This document shows positions 36,489-44,917 of a DNA stretch of 64,000 nucleotides, piece by piece. Location of the stretch: assembly GCA_026388545.1 (NCBI GenBank), contig JAPLJS010000114.1, positions 30,737 to 94,736 of the forward strand, given 5' to 3'. Origin of the DNA: Deltaproteobacteria bacterium (lineage in GTDB: Bacteria; Desulfobacterota; Syntrophia; Syntrophales; UBA2185). Numbering within the stretch: the stretch's first letter is position 1; each line of letters begins with the position of its first letter. A program made the position numbers and the translations under genes. Below the pieces are notes generated by a model. The model had not been told where the DNA came from and did no database searches. It saw nothing but the letters and a program-made list of their open reading frames with translations.

Positions 36489-37376
36489 ATGCCTTTTACT
36501 AAATTGGTTTTAGGGACTGCCCAGCTTGGAATGATGTATGGCATTGCCAATCGGACTGGCCAGCCTGACCAGGAACTTGCCACGGAAATAATCAGGGTAG
36601 CGTGGGAAAATGGGATCCAGGAGTTTGATACCGCCCAAGGTTATGGAGAAAGCGAGCGAGTTCTCGGGAAATCACTCCTTCAGTTGGAGCTTTCGGATAA
36701 AGTAAAGGTTATTACAAAGCCCCATCCCCTCCTGGATCATCTTAATCCTGCTATACTGGAAAATGCCATCGCTGAATCACTGAAAAATATTGGCGTTGCC
36801 CGACTGTATGGTGTCATGCTGCACAGGGAGGAAATGCTTGCCCTCTGGCATAAGGGACTGGCCGAAATTCTTACAAGGTTGGTTGTAAAAGGCATGGTTC
36901 AGAAAATTGGTGTGTCCGTATATTCGCCGGAGAAAGCAATTGAAGCCATAAACACGGAGGGCATCGATATAGTCCAGGTGCCCACCAACATCCTTGACAG
37001 GAGGTTTGAACGGGCAGGCGTTTTCAAAATAGCAGAAGCAAAGAGAAAAGATATTTACATAAGGAGTATTTTTCTCCAGGGTCTGTTGCTGATGAATATC
37101 CGTACGCTTCCGGAAAAAATGACATTTGCTGCCCCTTTTATTAAAAGGCTTGAAAGCCTTTCAAAAGATTTTGGTTTAACACGGCACGAAATCGCATTTG
37201 GTTATATAAAGTCTGAGATGCCCACAGCCAAGGTTGTTTTTGGCGTTGAGACCAAAGAACAGATCACAGAGAATTTAGCGGCATGGCACAAAGATTTTCC
37301 CGCAAACTTAGGTGAAAAGATCCGAATGAATTTCTCCAACGTGAGTGAACAGATATTGAATCCTCATTTGTGGTGA
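36489..37376 (+). CDS. Aldo/keto reductase
   Basis: A 295-residue TIM-barrel NAD(P)H oxidoreductase. LVLGTAQLGMMYGIANRTG opens it, and EFDTAQGYGESERVLG contains the catalytic Asp and Tyr. ITKPH supplies the Lys region, LYGVMLHREEM the His. Such proteins reduce a sugar carbonyl. Homologues with this LGTAQLG start are frequent in nonulosonic-acid clusters. The substrate is not known. Confidence 0.85.
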   Translation: MPFTKLVLGTAQLGMMYGIANRTGQPDQELATEIIRVAWENGIQEFDTAQGYGESERVLGKSLLQLELSDKVKVITKPHPLLDHLNPAILENAIAESLKNIGVARLYGVMLHREEMLALWHKGLAEILTRLVVKGMVQKIGVSVYSPEKAIEAINTEGIDIVQVPTNILDRRFERAGVFKIAEAKRKDIYIRSIFLQGLLLMNIRTLPEKMTFAAPFIKRLESLSKDFGLTRHEIAFGYIKSEMPTAKVVFGVETKEQITENLAAWHKDFPANLGEKIRMNFSNVSEQILNPHLW

Positions 37377-37471
37377 AGGGGGTGCTCCTGTTACAGGGGC
37401 ATTAGTCCGTAATCTGTATTGCTATTGAAGTCCCAAAAAACAATCCCACGAATCAAATTATAGAGGAACAT

Positions 37472-38161
37472 ATGCGACTTGCGGTTATACCTGCTCGAGG
37501 CGGCAGTAAACGAATTCCGGGGAAAAATATTATACCTTTCTGCGGAAGACCAATGATTTCATATCCTATCAGTGCCGCGAAGGCATCGGGCCTGTTTCAT
37601 AAAATTCACGTTTCTACAGATTCAGATGAAATCCGACAGACGGTTGAGACTCTCGGTCTGCCGGTTGATTTCATGCGAGACCCTGCTCTTGCTGATGATT
37701 ACACCGGACTACTCCCCGTCCTGAGATGGGTTGTAGATGAATATCAACAACGAGGAGAGATATATAACGAGGTTTGTTGCATTATGCCGGCAGCGCCTCT
37801 TTTACAGAGTAAAGACCTTAACGCTGCATTCGAGCTATTTCACAACCATAAATCTAAATATCCGCTCTTGGTGATGACCCGCTATCCTGTTCCCATAGAA
37901 TGGGCTTTCCGGCGTGACAAAGATGGATTTATGACAGCGGTATCTTCCTCGCAACTTAACTGTCGCTCACAGGACCTTCCGGATACATATTATGAGAGTG
38001 GGCCTTTTACAATCTGGAGTACTTCCCAGCTGATAGCTGAAAATCCTCTGTCCGGTAAAATCCTTTCCTATGTGATGCCCGGCTATAAAGTAGTGGATAT
38101 CGATACTCCAGAGGATATTGCTCGAGCGGAGCTTTTGTTCCGGCTCATTGAAAAAGAATGA
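37472..38161 (+). CDS. pseF: CMP-nonulosonate cytidylyltransferase (PseF/NeuA-like)
   Basis: A 229-residue enzyme that transfers CMP from CTP to a nine-carbon 2-keto acid sugar. LAVIPARGGSKRIPGKNIIPFCGRPMI is the CTP-binding signature. The remaining TDSDEI, MPAAPLL and DIDTPEDIARAELL segments match the PseF branch better than KdsB. The stop overlaps the next start by ATGA. It pairs with the PseI-type synthase two genes later. Confidence 0.9.
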   Translation: MRLAVIPARGGSKRIPGKNIIPFCGRPMISYPISAAKASGLFHKIHVSTDSDEIRQTVETLGLPVDFMRDPALADDYTGLLPVLRWVVDEYQQRGEIYNEVCCIMPAAPLLQSKDLNAAFELFHNHKSKYPLLVMTRYPVPIEWAFRRDKDGFMTAVSSSQLNCRSQDLPDTYYESGPFTIWSTSQLIAENPLSGKILSYVMPGYKVVDIDTPEDIARAELLFRLIEKE

Positions 38162-38949
38162 TAAACTTTATGAATTTTCGGTTCAAAGTAGGTCTTAAGC
38201 TTTATTCTACTAATACTGATTTAATACCAGAGGCAATTCTTTCAAAAAACAAATTTTTCAATTTTGTTGAATTATATATTATCCCGGGTTCCTATGACAA
38301 AACGATTAACGCATGGAAAGAATTTGATGTTCCCTATGTAATTCATGCGCCACACTTTTTTCAAGGTGTGAATCTTGCTCAGATGGAAAAGTGGGAAACG
38401 AATCTGTTATCTTATAATGAAACAAGGCTTTTTGCCGATGTTCTCAATTCGGATATAATCATTGCTCATGGAGGGAATAAGGGGTCTTTCGACGAAACAA
38501 TTCGACAAGTTAGAAGTATTGGCGATAAACGAATAGTTCTTGAGAATAAGCCTAAGTTAGGACTTAACAATGAGATATGCGTTGGCTGGTCACCGGCAGA
38601 ATTCAGGAAGATCTTTGATGAACATATTATTAACGGAATTGCTCTTGATTATGGTCATGCTTCTTGTGCTGCACGATCTTTAGATGTTGATGTTATGGAC
38701 ATTGTTAAAGAATTAATGTTGTTTAATCCAAAAATATTTCACTTGTCGGACAACGATAGCCTATCTGAACAAGATAAGCACTTTAATTTAGGGAAAGGGA
38801 ATCTGAACCTTTTGCAATTTATTCGTGTCGTTCCCGTTAATGGGCTGTTAACAATTGAAACACCAAGAAACTCATCAAAAGGATTAACTGATTTTATAGA
38901 TGATGTAAAATATTTGAAGAAACTGTTAGCGATTGAGGAAAATTTATGA
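38158..38949 (+). CDS. TIM-barrel sugar-phosphate isomerase/epimerase-like protein
   Basis: A 263-residue protein of the AP-endonuclease-2/xylose-isomerase-like fold. FKVGLKLYSTN, IIAHGGNKGS, RIVLENKPKLGLNNEICVG, GIALDYGHA and FHLSDND supply the usual metal-ligand Glu, Asp, His and Asp positions. It is translationally coupled to both neighbours by ATGA overlaps, so it probably works directly in the nonulosonic-acid route, perhaps on an open-chain sugar. No close family was recognised. Confidence 0.7.
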   Translation: MINFMNFRFKVGLKLYSTNTDLIPEAILSKNKFFNFVELYIIPGSYDKTINAWKEFDVPYVIHAPHFFQGVNLAQMEKWETNLLSYNETRLFADVLNSDIIIAHGGNKGSFDETIRQVRSIGDKRIVLENKPKLGLNNEICVGWSPAEFRKIFDEHIINGIALDYGHASCAARSLDVDVMDIVKELMLFNPKIFHLSDNDSLSEQDKHFNLGKGNLNLLQFIRVVPVNGLLTIETPRNSSKGLTDFIDDVKYLKKLLAIEENL

Positions 38950-39998
38950 AGAAGGAAATTTCCATCAAGGAAAAAAGCATTGGATGTGGACAGCCTGTTT
39001 ACGTGATTGCTGAAATGTCTGCTAACCACGGTGGAGAGTTCGAGCAAGCGGTGAAAATAATTCATGCAGCGAAGGAAGTGGGTGCTGATGCTATTAAACT
39101 GCAGACTTATACTCCGGATACGATGACTATTGATTGTGAAAAAGTTGATTTTCTTGTTGGTAAGGGCACTCTTTGGGAAGGCCGCAATCTTTATGAGTTA
39201 TACGGAGAAGCTTTTACTCCATGGGATTGGCAACCAGAATTAAAACGAATTGCGGAGGGTATTGGACTACATCTTTTTTCTACACCTTTTGATTCGACCG
39301 CCGTGGATTATCTTGAAAAAATGGATGTGCCGGCACATAAAGTCGCATCATTTGAATTGGTTGACATCCCATTGCTCCAGAAAATCGGCTCGACAAAAAA
39401 GCCGGTGATCATGTCAACCGGTATGGCAAACCTTACAGAAATTGAGGAAGCGGTGATGACATTGCGGGAATCTGGTTGTACGGAAATCGCAATATTAAAA
39501 TGCACAAGCGCATACCCTGCCCCGGCTGAGGAAATGAATCTTAGAACGATACCGCATCTTTCGGAAGCATTCGGCTGTCCGGTGGGATTGTCTGACCATA
39601 CCTTGGGAATAGCCGTCCCGGTAGCGGCTGTTTCTTTAGGTGCGTGTATTATTGAGAAGCACTTTACCTTATCCCGTTCAATTCCAGGACCGGACAGTGC
39701 GTTTTCCCTTGAGCCTCATGAATTCGGAGAAATGGTAAAATCAATCCGAATTGTTGAAAAGGCATTGGGGACAATAACCTATACGCCAAGTGCACAAGAG
39801 GAAAAAATGCGAGTATATAGACGCTCGCTTTTCGTGGTCAACGATATGAAAGCTGGAGAGAGATTTACACAAGATAGTGTGAGGTCAATACGTCCCGGAT
39901 ATGGTCTGCATCCCAAGTATTTAGACATTATATTGGGGCGTAAAGCAGCTCGATATATTGAGCGCGGGACACCCGTATCTTGGGATCTGGTTGGCTAG
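38946..39998 (+). CDS. pseI: Pseudaminic acid synthase-type (NeuB family) enzyme
   Basis: A 350-residue enzyme condensing phosphoenolpyruvate with a six-carbon amino sugar to a nonulosonic acid. The NeuB barrel starts VYVIAEMSANHGGEFEQAVKII. It includes KLQTYTPDTMT, FSTPFDSTAVDYLE, KCTSAYPAP, GLSDHTLG and EKHFTLSRSIPGPDSAFSL. A C-terminal antifreeze-like SAF domain follows (about 285-345: RRSLFVVNDMKAGERFT). The EMSANHGG opening and DSAFSL variant are characteristic of PseI. Confidence 0.92.
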   Translation: MKKEISIKEKSIGCGQPVYVIAEMSANHGGEFEQAVKIIHAAKEVGADAIKLQTYTPDTMTIDCEKVDFLVGKGTLWEGRNLYELYGEAFTPWDWQPELKRIAEGIGLHLFSTPFDSTAVDYLEKMDVPAHKVASFELVDIPLLQKIGSTKKPVIMSTGMANLTEIEEAVMTLRESGCTEIAILKCTSAYPAPAEEMNLRTIPHLSEAFGCPVGLSDHTLGIAVPVAAVSLGACIIEKHFTLSRSIPGPDSAFSLEPHEFGEMVKSIRIVEKALGTITYTPSAQEEKMRVYRRSLFVVNDMKAGERFTQDSVRSIRPGYGLHPKYLDIILGRKAARYIERGTPVSWDLVG

Positions 39999-40124
39999 CT
40001 TTCAGAAGAGTACTGGAAATTCTGAACGACGACAGACCAAAAAAATGTGAACCATGAGCGGACCGACTATGGGCAGACGCCTTTTGATGCACCACGTAAT
40101 ATTATCAAAAACAAGGAGAACGGA

Positions 40125-40985
40125 ATGAACGATAGTTGTCATGGTAAATTGCTATCGGAACGGGACGGACGCAGAATAATTGCATGCGACAAATGCGGCC
40201 ATAATCATGTGGTGCCGATGTATACCGAGGAGGAATTGGAAAATTTTTATGAAAACGTTTATTCCGAGAGTACCCCGAGCTTTCTCTGGCATGAAAAGGT
40301 TGAAAACATTAAAAGATTTAAAAAAGCAGGAAAAGTGCTCGATATTGGATGCTGGGAAGGCCAACAACTTGAGCATTTTATAAAGACTGGATGGAAATGC
40401 GTTGGAACAGAGCTAAACAAGAGAGCCGCAAACGTAGCCATCTCTAAAGGCATTGATGTCCATCAAATATCTATCAGGGAATTCTTTCATCAATTTGAAA
40501 ATGAGAAATGGGATGTCATTAACGTCGCTTACATACTTGAACATATTCCCGATCCAATTGATCTGTTGATCAAACTGAAGGGCAATTTGGAAAATGATGG
40601 CATCATAATTGTCGAGGTTCCCAATGATTTTAGTCCGTTTCAATTAGCCTATATTGCTGAACACAACATCGAACCATATTGGATTACGCTTCCTGATCAT
40701 TTGAACTATTTTGATAGAAAGGGCATTGAAAATCTTTTGAAAAGAGCAGGATTTAGCATTATTCACGGAGAAACATCTTTCCCAATGGAGATGTTTCTTC
40801 TTATGGGTGATAACTATTTACATAATAGATCAATTGGCAAGGCGTCATTTCAAAAGGTAGTAGCAATGGAGAGAATCCTTCGTAATTATGATTCGACATT
40901 GGTTTCCGAATTGTATGCTTCTCTATATATGTGTGGTGTAGGTAGAAGCATTGTCCTTTACGTAAAGTCGTCTGACAATAAATGA
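40125..40985 (+). CDS. SAM-dependent methyltransferase, class I
   Basis: A 286-residue protein. An N-terminal CDKCGHNHV patch may be half a zinc finger. The SAM-binding motif KVLDIGCWEGQQLEHFI is near residue 72, with GTELNKRAA (acidic ribose-binding Glu) and INVAYILEHIPDPIDLL after it. It likely O- or N-methylates a surface sugar. I start at ATG 40125, which has AAGGAG in front; an upstream ATG at 40047 lacks one. Confidence 0.85.
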   Translation: MNDSCHGKLLSERDGRRIIACDKCGHNHVVPMYTEEELENFYENVYSESTPSFLWHEKVENIKRFKKAGKVLDIGCWEGQQLEHFIKTGWKCVGTELNKRAANVAISKGIDVHQISIREFFHQFENEKWDVINVAYILEHIPDPIDLLIKLKGNLENDGIIIVEVPNDFSPFQLAYIAEHNIEPYWITLPDHLNYFDRKGIENLLKRAGFSIIHGETSFPMEMFLLMGDNYLHNRSIGKASFQKVVAMERILRNYDSTLVSELYASLYMCGVGRSIVLYVKSSDNK

Positions 40986-41674
40986 GAATTTGTGTCTTTT
41001 CCGATATCCATGGAAATGGGCCTGCCTTCGCTGCCGCTGTAGGAAGTATTATCTCCGAGCATGCTGATATTAACGTTTTTTTAGGGGATCTTTGCGGCTA
41101 CTACTATGACCAAATGGCAATATTTTATCGCCTCCAGGCAATCCCAAACCTCGTTTCACTCAGGGGAAACCATGATTCGTTGTTCATCAAAATCTATAAT
41201 GGTGATGAGAATGTTCGACAGAATTATCGGAGCCGTTATGGAAATTCCATGGAGAAACTCCTTCAATCCGATTGTCATGAACTGGCTGACTGGTTATCAA
41301 ATCTACCCGATTCCATAACATGGGATAACTATAGTATCTGTCTTTGCCACGGCAGTCCTTGGGCGCCATCAGACGGCTATGTCTATCCGGATGCGCCATT
41401 GGATCAATTTGAGATCGACACCGCATCAGTTTTTATCCTCGGAAACACCCACTATCCCATGCACAGAAAGTTGGGTGAAAAAATTATCATCAATCCGGGA
41501 TCCTTGGGGCAACCACGTCATGGAGGATGGTCATCATATGCCGTGTTCGACCTTCCGTCCGGTAATGTCGTATTCCGGGAAGTTCGATACGATAAGGCCC
41601 CCCTGTATTGCCAGATTGAAGAGGCAATGGAAACCAATCCCTATCTGAAGGAGGTTCTCTGCAGGAGCAAATGA
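40982..41674 (+). CDS. Metallophosphoesterase (YfcE/MJ0936-like)
   Basis: A 230-residue calcineurin-like phosphatase. RICVFSDIHGN supplies Asp-His, LGDLCGY the bridging Asp, LRGNHDS the Asn-His, CLCHGSPW and LGNTHYPMHR the remaining metal His ligands. It is coupled to the methyltransferase and to the ATP-grasp gene by short overlaps. It could remove a phosphate from a sugar intermediate in the pathway. No PseG or NeuC hydrolase is in the window, so its role deserves attention. Confidence 0.88.
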   Translation: MRICVFSDIHGNGPAFAAAVGSIISEHADINVFLGDLCGYYYDQMAIFYRLQAIPNLVSLRGNHDSLFIKIYNGDENVRQNYRSRYGNSMEKLLQSDCHELADWLSNLPDSITWDNYSICLCHGSPWAPSDGYVYPDAPLDQFEIDTASVFILGNTHYPMHRKLGEKIIINPGSLGQPRHGGWSSYAVFDLPSGNVVFREVRYDKAPLYCQIEEAMETNPYLKEVLCRSK

Positions 41675-42642
41675 AGACCCGTCCTGTTATCCTGATATCG
41701 GCTGTCTGTGGAGATATCGGCGGGGGCGCTGTTCGCGCTCTCAGAGCATCAGCCTCAAGGCTCATCGGGTGCGATATGAGGGATGGGTGTCCCGTTAGCC
41801 CAATACTTGATTCTTTTTATAAGGCGCCTGCCGCATCTGATCCGGATTATTACATGTCTTTTCTTAAAGATATAATTAGTGCAGAGGAAGTTGACGCATT
41901 TCTCCCCATTTCGGAGCCTGAAATCGAAGTACTCAACGAACGAAGGGCAGAGATAGAATCGCTGGGAGTCAAGCTTCTTCTCAACAACCAACTTATTATT
42001 GATAACTTCCTCGACAAGTTCAAAATGATACACTTTCTCAATAGGCTTGGGATTAAGGTGCCGAGAACAATGCCGCTTCGCAACTACGATGGAACCATAG
42101 GATTTCCCCTTATCATTAAGCCAAGAAGAGGCTATGGAAGCAAGCGGCTCTGGATAGTAGAAGACGAGCATGATTTGGCTTATGTGAAGAAAAAAGACGA
42201 GGGGCTCCTCATCGTTCAAGAATACCTCGGCCGTGTTGAAGAAGAATACACAACGGGGGTGTTTTCCGACGGCCGCAATGTTTCTTCCATTACTTTTAAA
42301 CGCCGTTTGGGTTTCGGGGGACTTTCAGCAGAAGCTGTTTATTCTGAATGCCCCTTTCTGGAGGAACTCTCCAAAAGAATCGCTTCGGCCACAGGTCTAC
42401 GCGGCTGCATCAATATTCAGTCGCGGCGTCTCAACGAGAACCTCTTTGTTCCTTTTGAAATCAACCCGAGGCTTTCAAGTACGCTGCCTTTCCGTAAACA
42501 TTTTGGGTTTGACGATGCTGTATGGTGGTTGAATATTCTTTTCGGGGGAAGCTATAATTACATCAAGAAATTCAAAGCGGGTAAGGTTGTACGCTTTGTA
42601 TCGGACTACTATTTTGACATGGAAGAGACCGCTGGAAGATGA
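41671..42642 (+). CDS. ATP-grasp ligase
   Basis: A 323-residue ATP-grasp protein resembling the carbamoyl-phosphate-synthase large-subunit fold. LLLNNQLIIDNFLDKFKMIHFL leads to the grasp. FPLIIKPRRGYGSKRLWIVEDEHD and LIVQEYLGRVEEEYTTGVF bind ATP, and FVPFEINPRLSSTLPFR gives the Mg ligands. Such enzymes join a carboxylate to an amine. Here it could add an amino-acid acyl group to the amino sugar. Its ends overlap both neighbours by ATGA. Confidence 0.88.
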   Translation: MKTRPVILISAVCGDIGGGAVRALRASASRLIGCDMRDGCPVSPILDSFYKAPAASDPDYYMSFLKDIISAEEVDAFLPISEPEIEVLNERRAEIESLGVKLLLNNQLIIDNFLDKFKMIHFLNRLGIKVPRTMPLRNYDGTIGFPLIIKPRRGYGSKRLWIVEDEHDLAYVKKKDEGLLIVQEYLGRVEEEYTTGVFSDGRNVSSITFKRRLGFGGLSAEAVYSECPFLEELSKRIASATGLRGCINIQSRRLNENLFVPFEINPRLSSTLPFRKHFGFDDAVWWLNILFGGSYNYIKKFKAGKVVRFVSDYYFDMEETAGR

Positions 42643-43208
42643 TCAATAAACAGGAGATTCTCCTTCAAGCGGATAATATCTTGGTCCGACCCTTGAAAGT
42701 AACGGATGTTAGTGATGAATATATCGCAGGTCTGAACGATCCCGATGTGAATCGGTATCTTGTTGCAGTGCGTCAGCATCGCCAAACGAAAGAAAGTGTC
42801 ACACGCTATGTGGAGGCGGACGGGGATAATCCCCTTTCGATTCTGTTTGGCATATTCGTTAAAAAAGATGAAAATCCTTTTGTTGGCACGCTCAGGGTTC
42901 ATAATATTGATTTCTTCCACTTTTCTGCATCCATAGGTGTTTGTCTTTTCGCCAAGCGGGCATGGAAAAGGGGCTATGCTTGTCATGGACTACGGTTGAT
43001 TAAAAAATATTTATTTGAAGACGTCAAACTGCATTATTTGGAAGCAGGGGTTTATGCAGAAAATGTGGATAGCATAGCATGTTTTTTAAACGCAGGGTTT
43101 GTTGAACAGTATCGCATCAATAATAAATATCGCCACATTGACAGCTTTGAAGAGGTAATCTTTTTTGCAGCAATTAATCCTCTATTCGACTCATCTCTCT
43201 TGAAGTAG
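42639..43208 (+). CDS. GNAT acetyltransferase (PseH candidate)
   Basis: A 189-residue protein of the RimJ/RimL-like GNAT family: ILVRPLKVTDVSDEYIAGLNDPDVNRYL, a SIGVCLFAKRAWKRGYACHGLRL acetyl-CoA loop and a C-terminal AENVDSIACFLNAGFVEQY element. In the pseudaminic route PseH N-acetylates the 4-amino group. Position after PseI/PseF makes this the PseH candidate, though sequence alone does not fix the substrate. Confidence 0.8.
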   Translation: MINKQEILLQADNILVRPLKVTDVSDEYIAGLNDPDVNRYLVAVRQHRQTKESVTRYVEADGDNPLSILFGIFVKKDENPFVGTLRVHNIDFFHFSASIGVCLFAKRAWKRGYACHGLRLIKKYLFEDVKLHYLEAGVYAENVDSIACFLNAGFVEQYRINNKYRHIDSFEEVIFFAAINPLFDSSLLK

Positions 43209-43279
43209 CGAATACAAAACTGTCAATTTACTAAAATGATGCAAAGCTCTCGTAAGATAATGAATAGAAAGGAAATATT

Positions 43280-44665
43280 TTGAAAATACTTTTGATAAAT
43301 ATCTGTTTAAGGTCAGATGTGGAAAAGATACTCTATCCCGTCGGGTTGAGTTATATCGCCAGTGCCATTTATCGTTCATCGCATGAACTTAGCATTCTTG
43401 ATATGGACGCAAACCGTATCGGATTTGTCGAATTGGAAGAACAGCTTCGTAAACTTAATTTTGATGCTGTTGGTTTCGGATGCATCGTGACAGGATATAA
43501 AATTGTAAAAGAAATTGCACTGATCGTAAAGAAGGTAAATCCAGTTGCATGGGTGATTGTCGGAAATTCTGTAGCCAGTTCGATTCCACAAACGCTGTTA
43601 AAAAACACCGTGGTTGATATTGCAGTTATCGGCGAAGGCGATATCACAATAGTCGAGGTTCTGGACTGTCTTGATAAATGTGGAAAATTACAAGAAGTTG
43701 AAGGAATTTACTACAAAGATAAAAACGAAATCAAAAAGTCCGCCGCCCGAAAAATCATTCCCGATATAGACGCGATACCTTTTCCTGAGTGGGATCTTTT
43801 CGATGTTCATAGATATCTGGAAATGTCTTGTAAATACGTGTCAGAGCCTTATCCCATGGAACTGCAAAAAATTAGGGCTTTTCCAGTAAATACCGCACGC
43901 GGATGTGCTTTTAAATGCACATTTTGTTATCACGTATTTAGAAATGATAAATACCGCTACCGTAGTGCCTCTAATATTATCCAAGAAATTTCTGAACTAC
44001 AGAAAAGATACCAAGTCAACTACGTCAATTTTTGGGATGAGCTGACTTTGTTATCGATCAAACAGACGGAAATCCTTGTCGATACGATTCTTGCATCCGG
44101 ACTTGAATTTTATTGGACGGCTGCTTGCCGGGGGGATCTGTTTAATATGAAAGATATTGATTTGCTGAAAAAAATGAAAAAAACCGGATGTATAGGGCTG
44201 GGCTACGCATTGGAGTCTGCCAATCGGAATATATTAAAAAGTATGAATAAAAAATTGGATCCCAATGATTTTATCGAACAGACTAAGGCACTGAAAAAAG
44301 CCGGAATTGTAAGCTGGACAAGCTTAGTGATAGGTTATCCGGAAGAAACCGAAGACACGATTCGGGAAACATTTGAATTATGTTATCAGAATGACATCTA
44401 TCCGAGTTCTGGTTTTCTTCTGCCCCAACCCGGTACTCCGATGTACGAATATGCCGTAAAAAATGGGTTTATCTGCGATGAAGAATCCTACTTAATGGAT
44501 ATGGGTGATCGCCAGGATCTTAGGGTAAACCTTACCAAAATACCGAATGACCAACTTCATGATTATGTCAGTGCACACCTACGCAGGATTAGAGATAAGC
44601 TACAGCTTAATTTATCAGATGATCAGCTCCTCAAGTCTGGTAAATATCGCCGGAATCCTTCCTGA
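43280..44665 (+). CDS. B12-binding radical SAM protein
   Basis: A 461-residue protein. The first 140 residues form a Rossmann-like cobalamin-binding domain (VGLSYIASAIYR, LDMDANRIGF, IVGNSVASSIP, IAVIGEGDITIVEVL). The radical SAM core has the cluster motif CAFKCTFC near residue 211 in TARGCAFKCTFCYHV. CRGDLFN, GYALESANRNILKSMNKKLD and PQPGTPMYEYA follow. Such enzymes methylate or rearrange unactivated carbons. One in this cluster suggests a C-methylated or rearranged sugar. Confidence 0.9.
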   Translation: MKILLINICLRSDVEKILYPVGLSYIASAIYRSSHELSILDMDANRIGFVELEEQLRKLNFDAVGFGCIVTGYKIVKEIALIVKKVNPVAWVIVGNSVASSIPQTLLKNTVVDIAVIGEGDITIVEVLDCLDKCGKLQEVEGIYYKDKNEIKKSAARKIIPDIDAIPFPEWDLFDVHRYLEMSCKYVSEPYPMELQKIRAFPVNTARGCAFKCTFCYHVFRNDKYRYRSASNIIQEISELQKRYQVNYVNFWDELTLLSIKQTEILVDTILASGLEFYWTAACRGDLFNMKDIDLLKKMKKTGCIGLGYALESANRNILKSMNKKLDPNDFIEQTKALKKAGIVSWTSLVIGYPEETEDTIRETFELCYQNDIYPSSGFLLPQPGTPMYEYAVKNGFICDEESYLMDMGDRQDLRVNLTKIPNDQLHDYVSAHLRRIRDKLQLNLSDDQLLKSGKYRRNPS

Positions 44666-44917
44666 ATGGTAAGGCATAAACTCAAAGAGAAACCTTTGAA
44701 TAACTCCTCACGTGTAACAAAAATTGCGCTCTATCAGAATACAACGGGTCGTTTTGTCGATCTCAAGCTTTTTCCAAAGGCTCTCGCATACAAGGGATTA
44801 CAAAGACGACCCCTCAAGATGCTAAAAGAAAAGCCATGGCATCAGAAGGGGGAAACATGCTCCATTGAGATGCCGCAACAGCCGACGTTTATGAGGAGGG
44901 TATATGTCCCAATTTGA
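44666..44917 (+). CDS. Small hypothetical protein or gene remnant
   Basis: An 83-codon frame starting immediately after the radical SAM stop, overlapping the next gene by 14 bases. It reads VTKIALYQNTTGRFVDLKLF, is very basic and shows no family I recognise. It could be a short linker gene, a degraded gene or a chance frame. Confidence 0.3.
   Translation: MVRHKLKEKPLNNSSRVTKIALYQNTTGRFVDLKLFPKALAYKGLQRRPLKMLKEKPWHQKGETCSIEMPQQPTFMRRVYVPI

Noticed and set aside
37383..37401. Hairpin after the aldo/keto reductase as a terminator
   Set aside because: The stem is plausible but contains a G-U pair and has no T run; the operon appears to continue into pseF.
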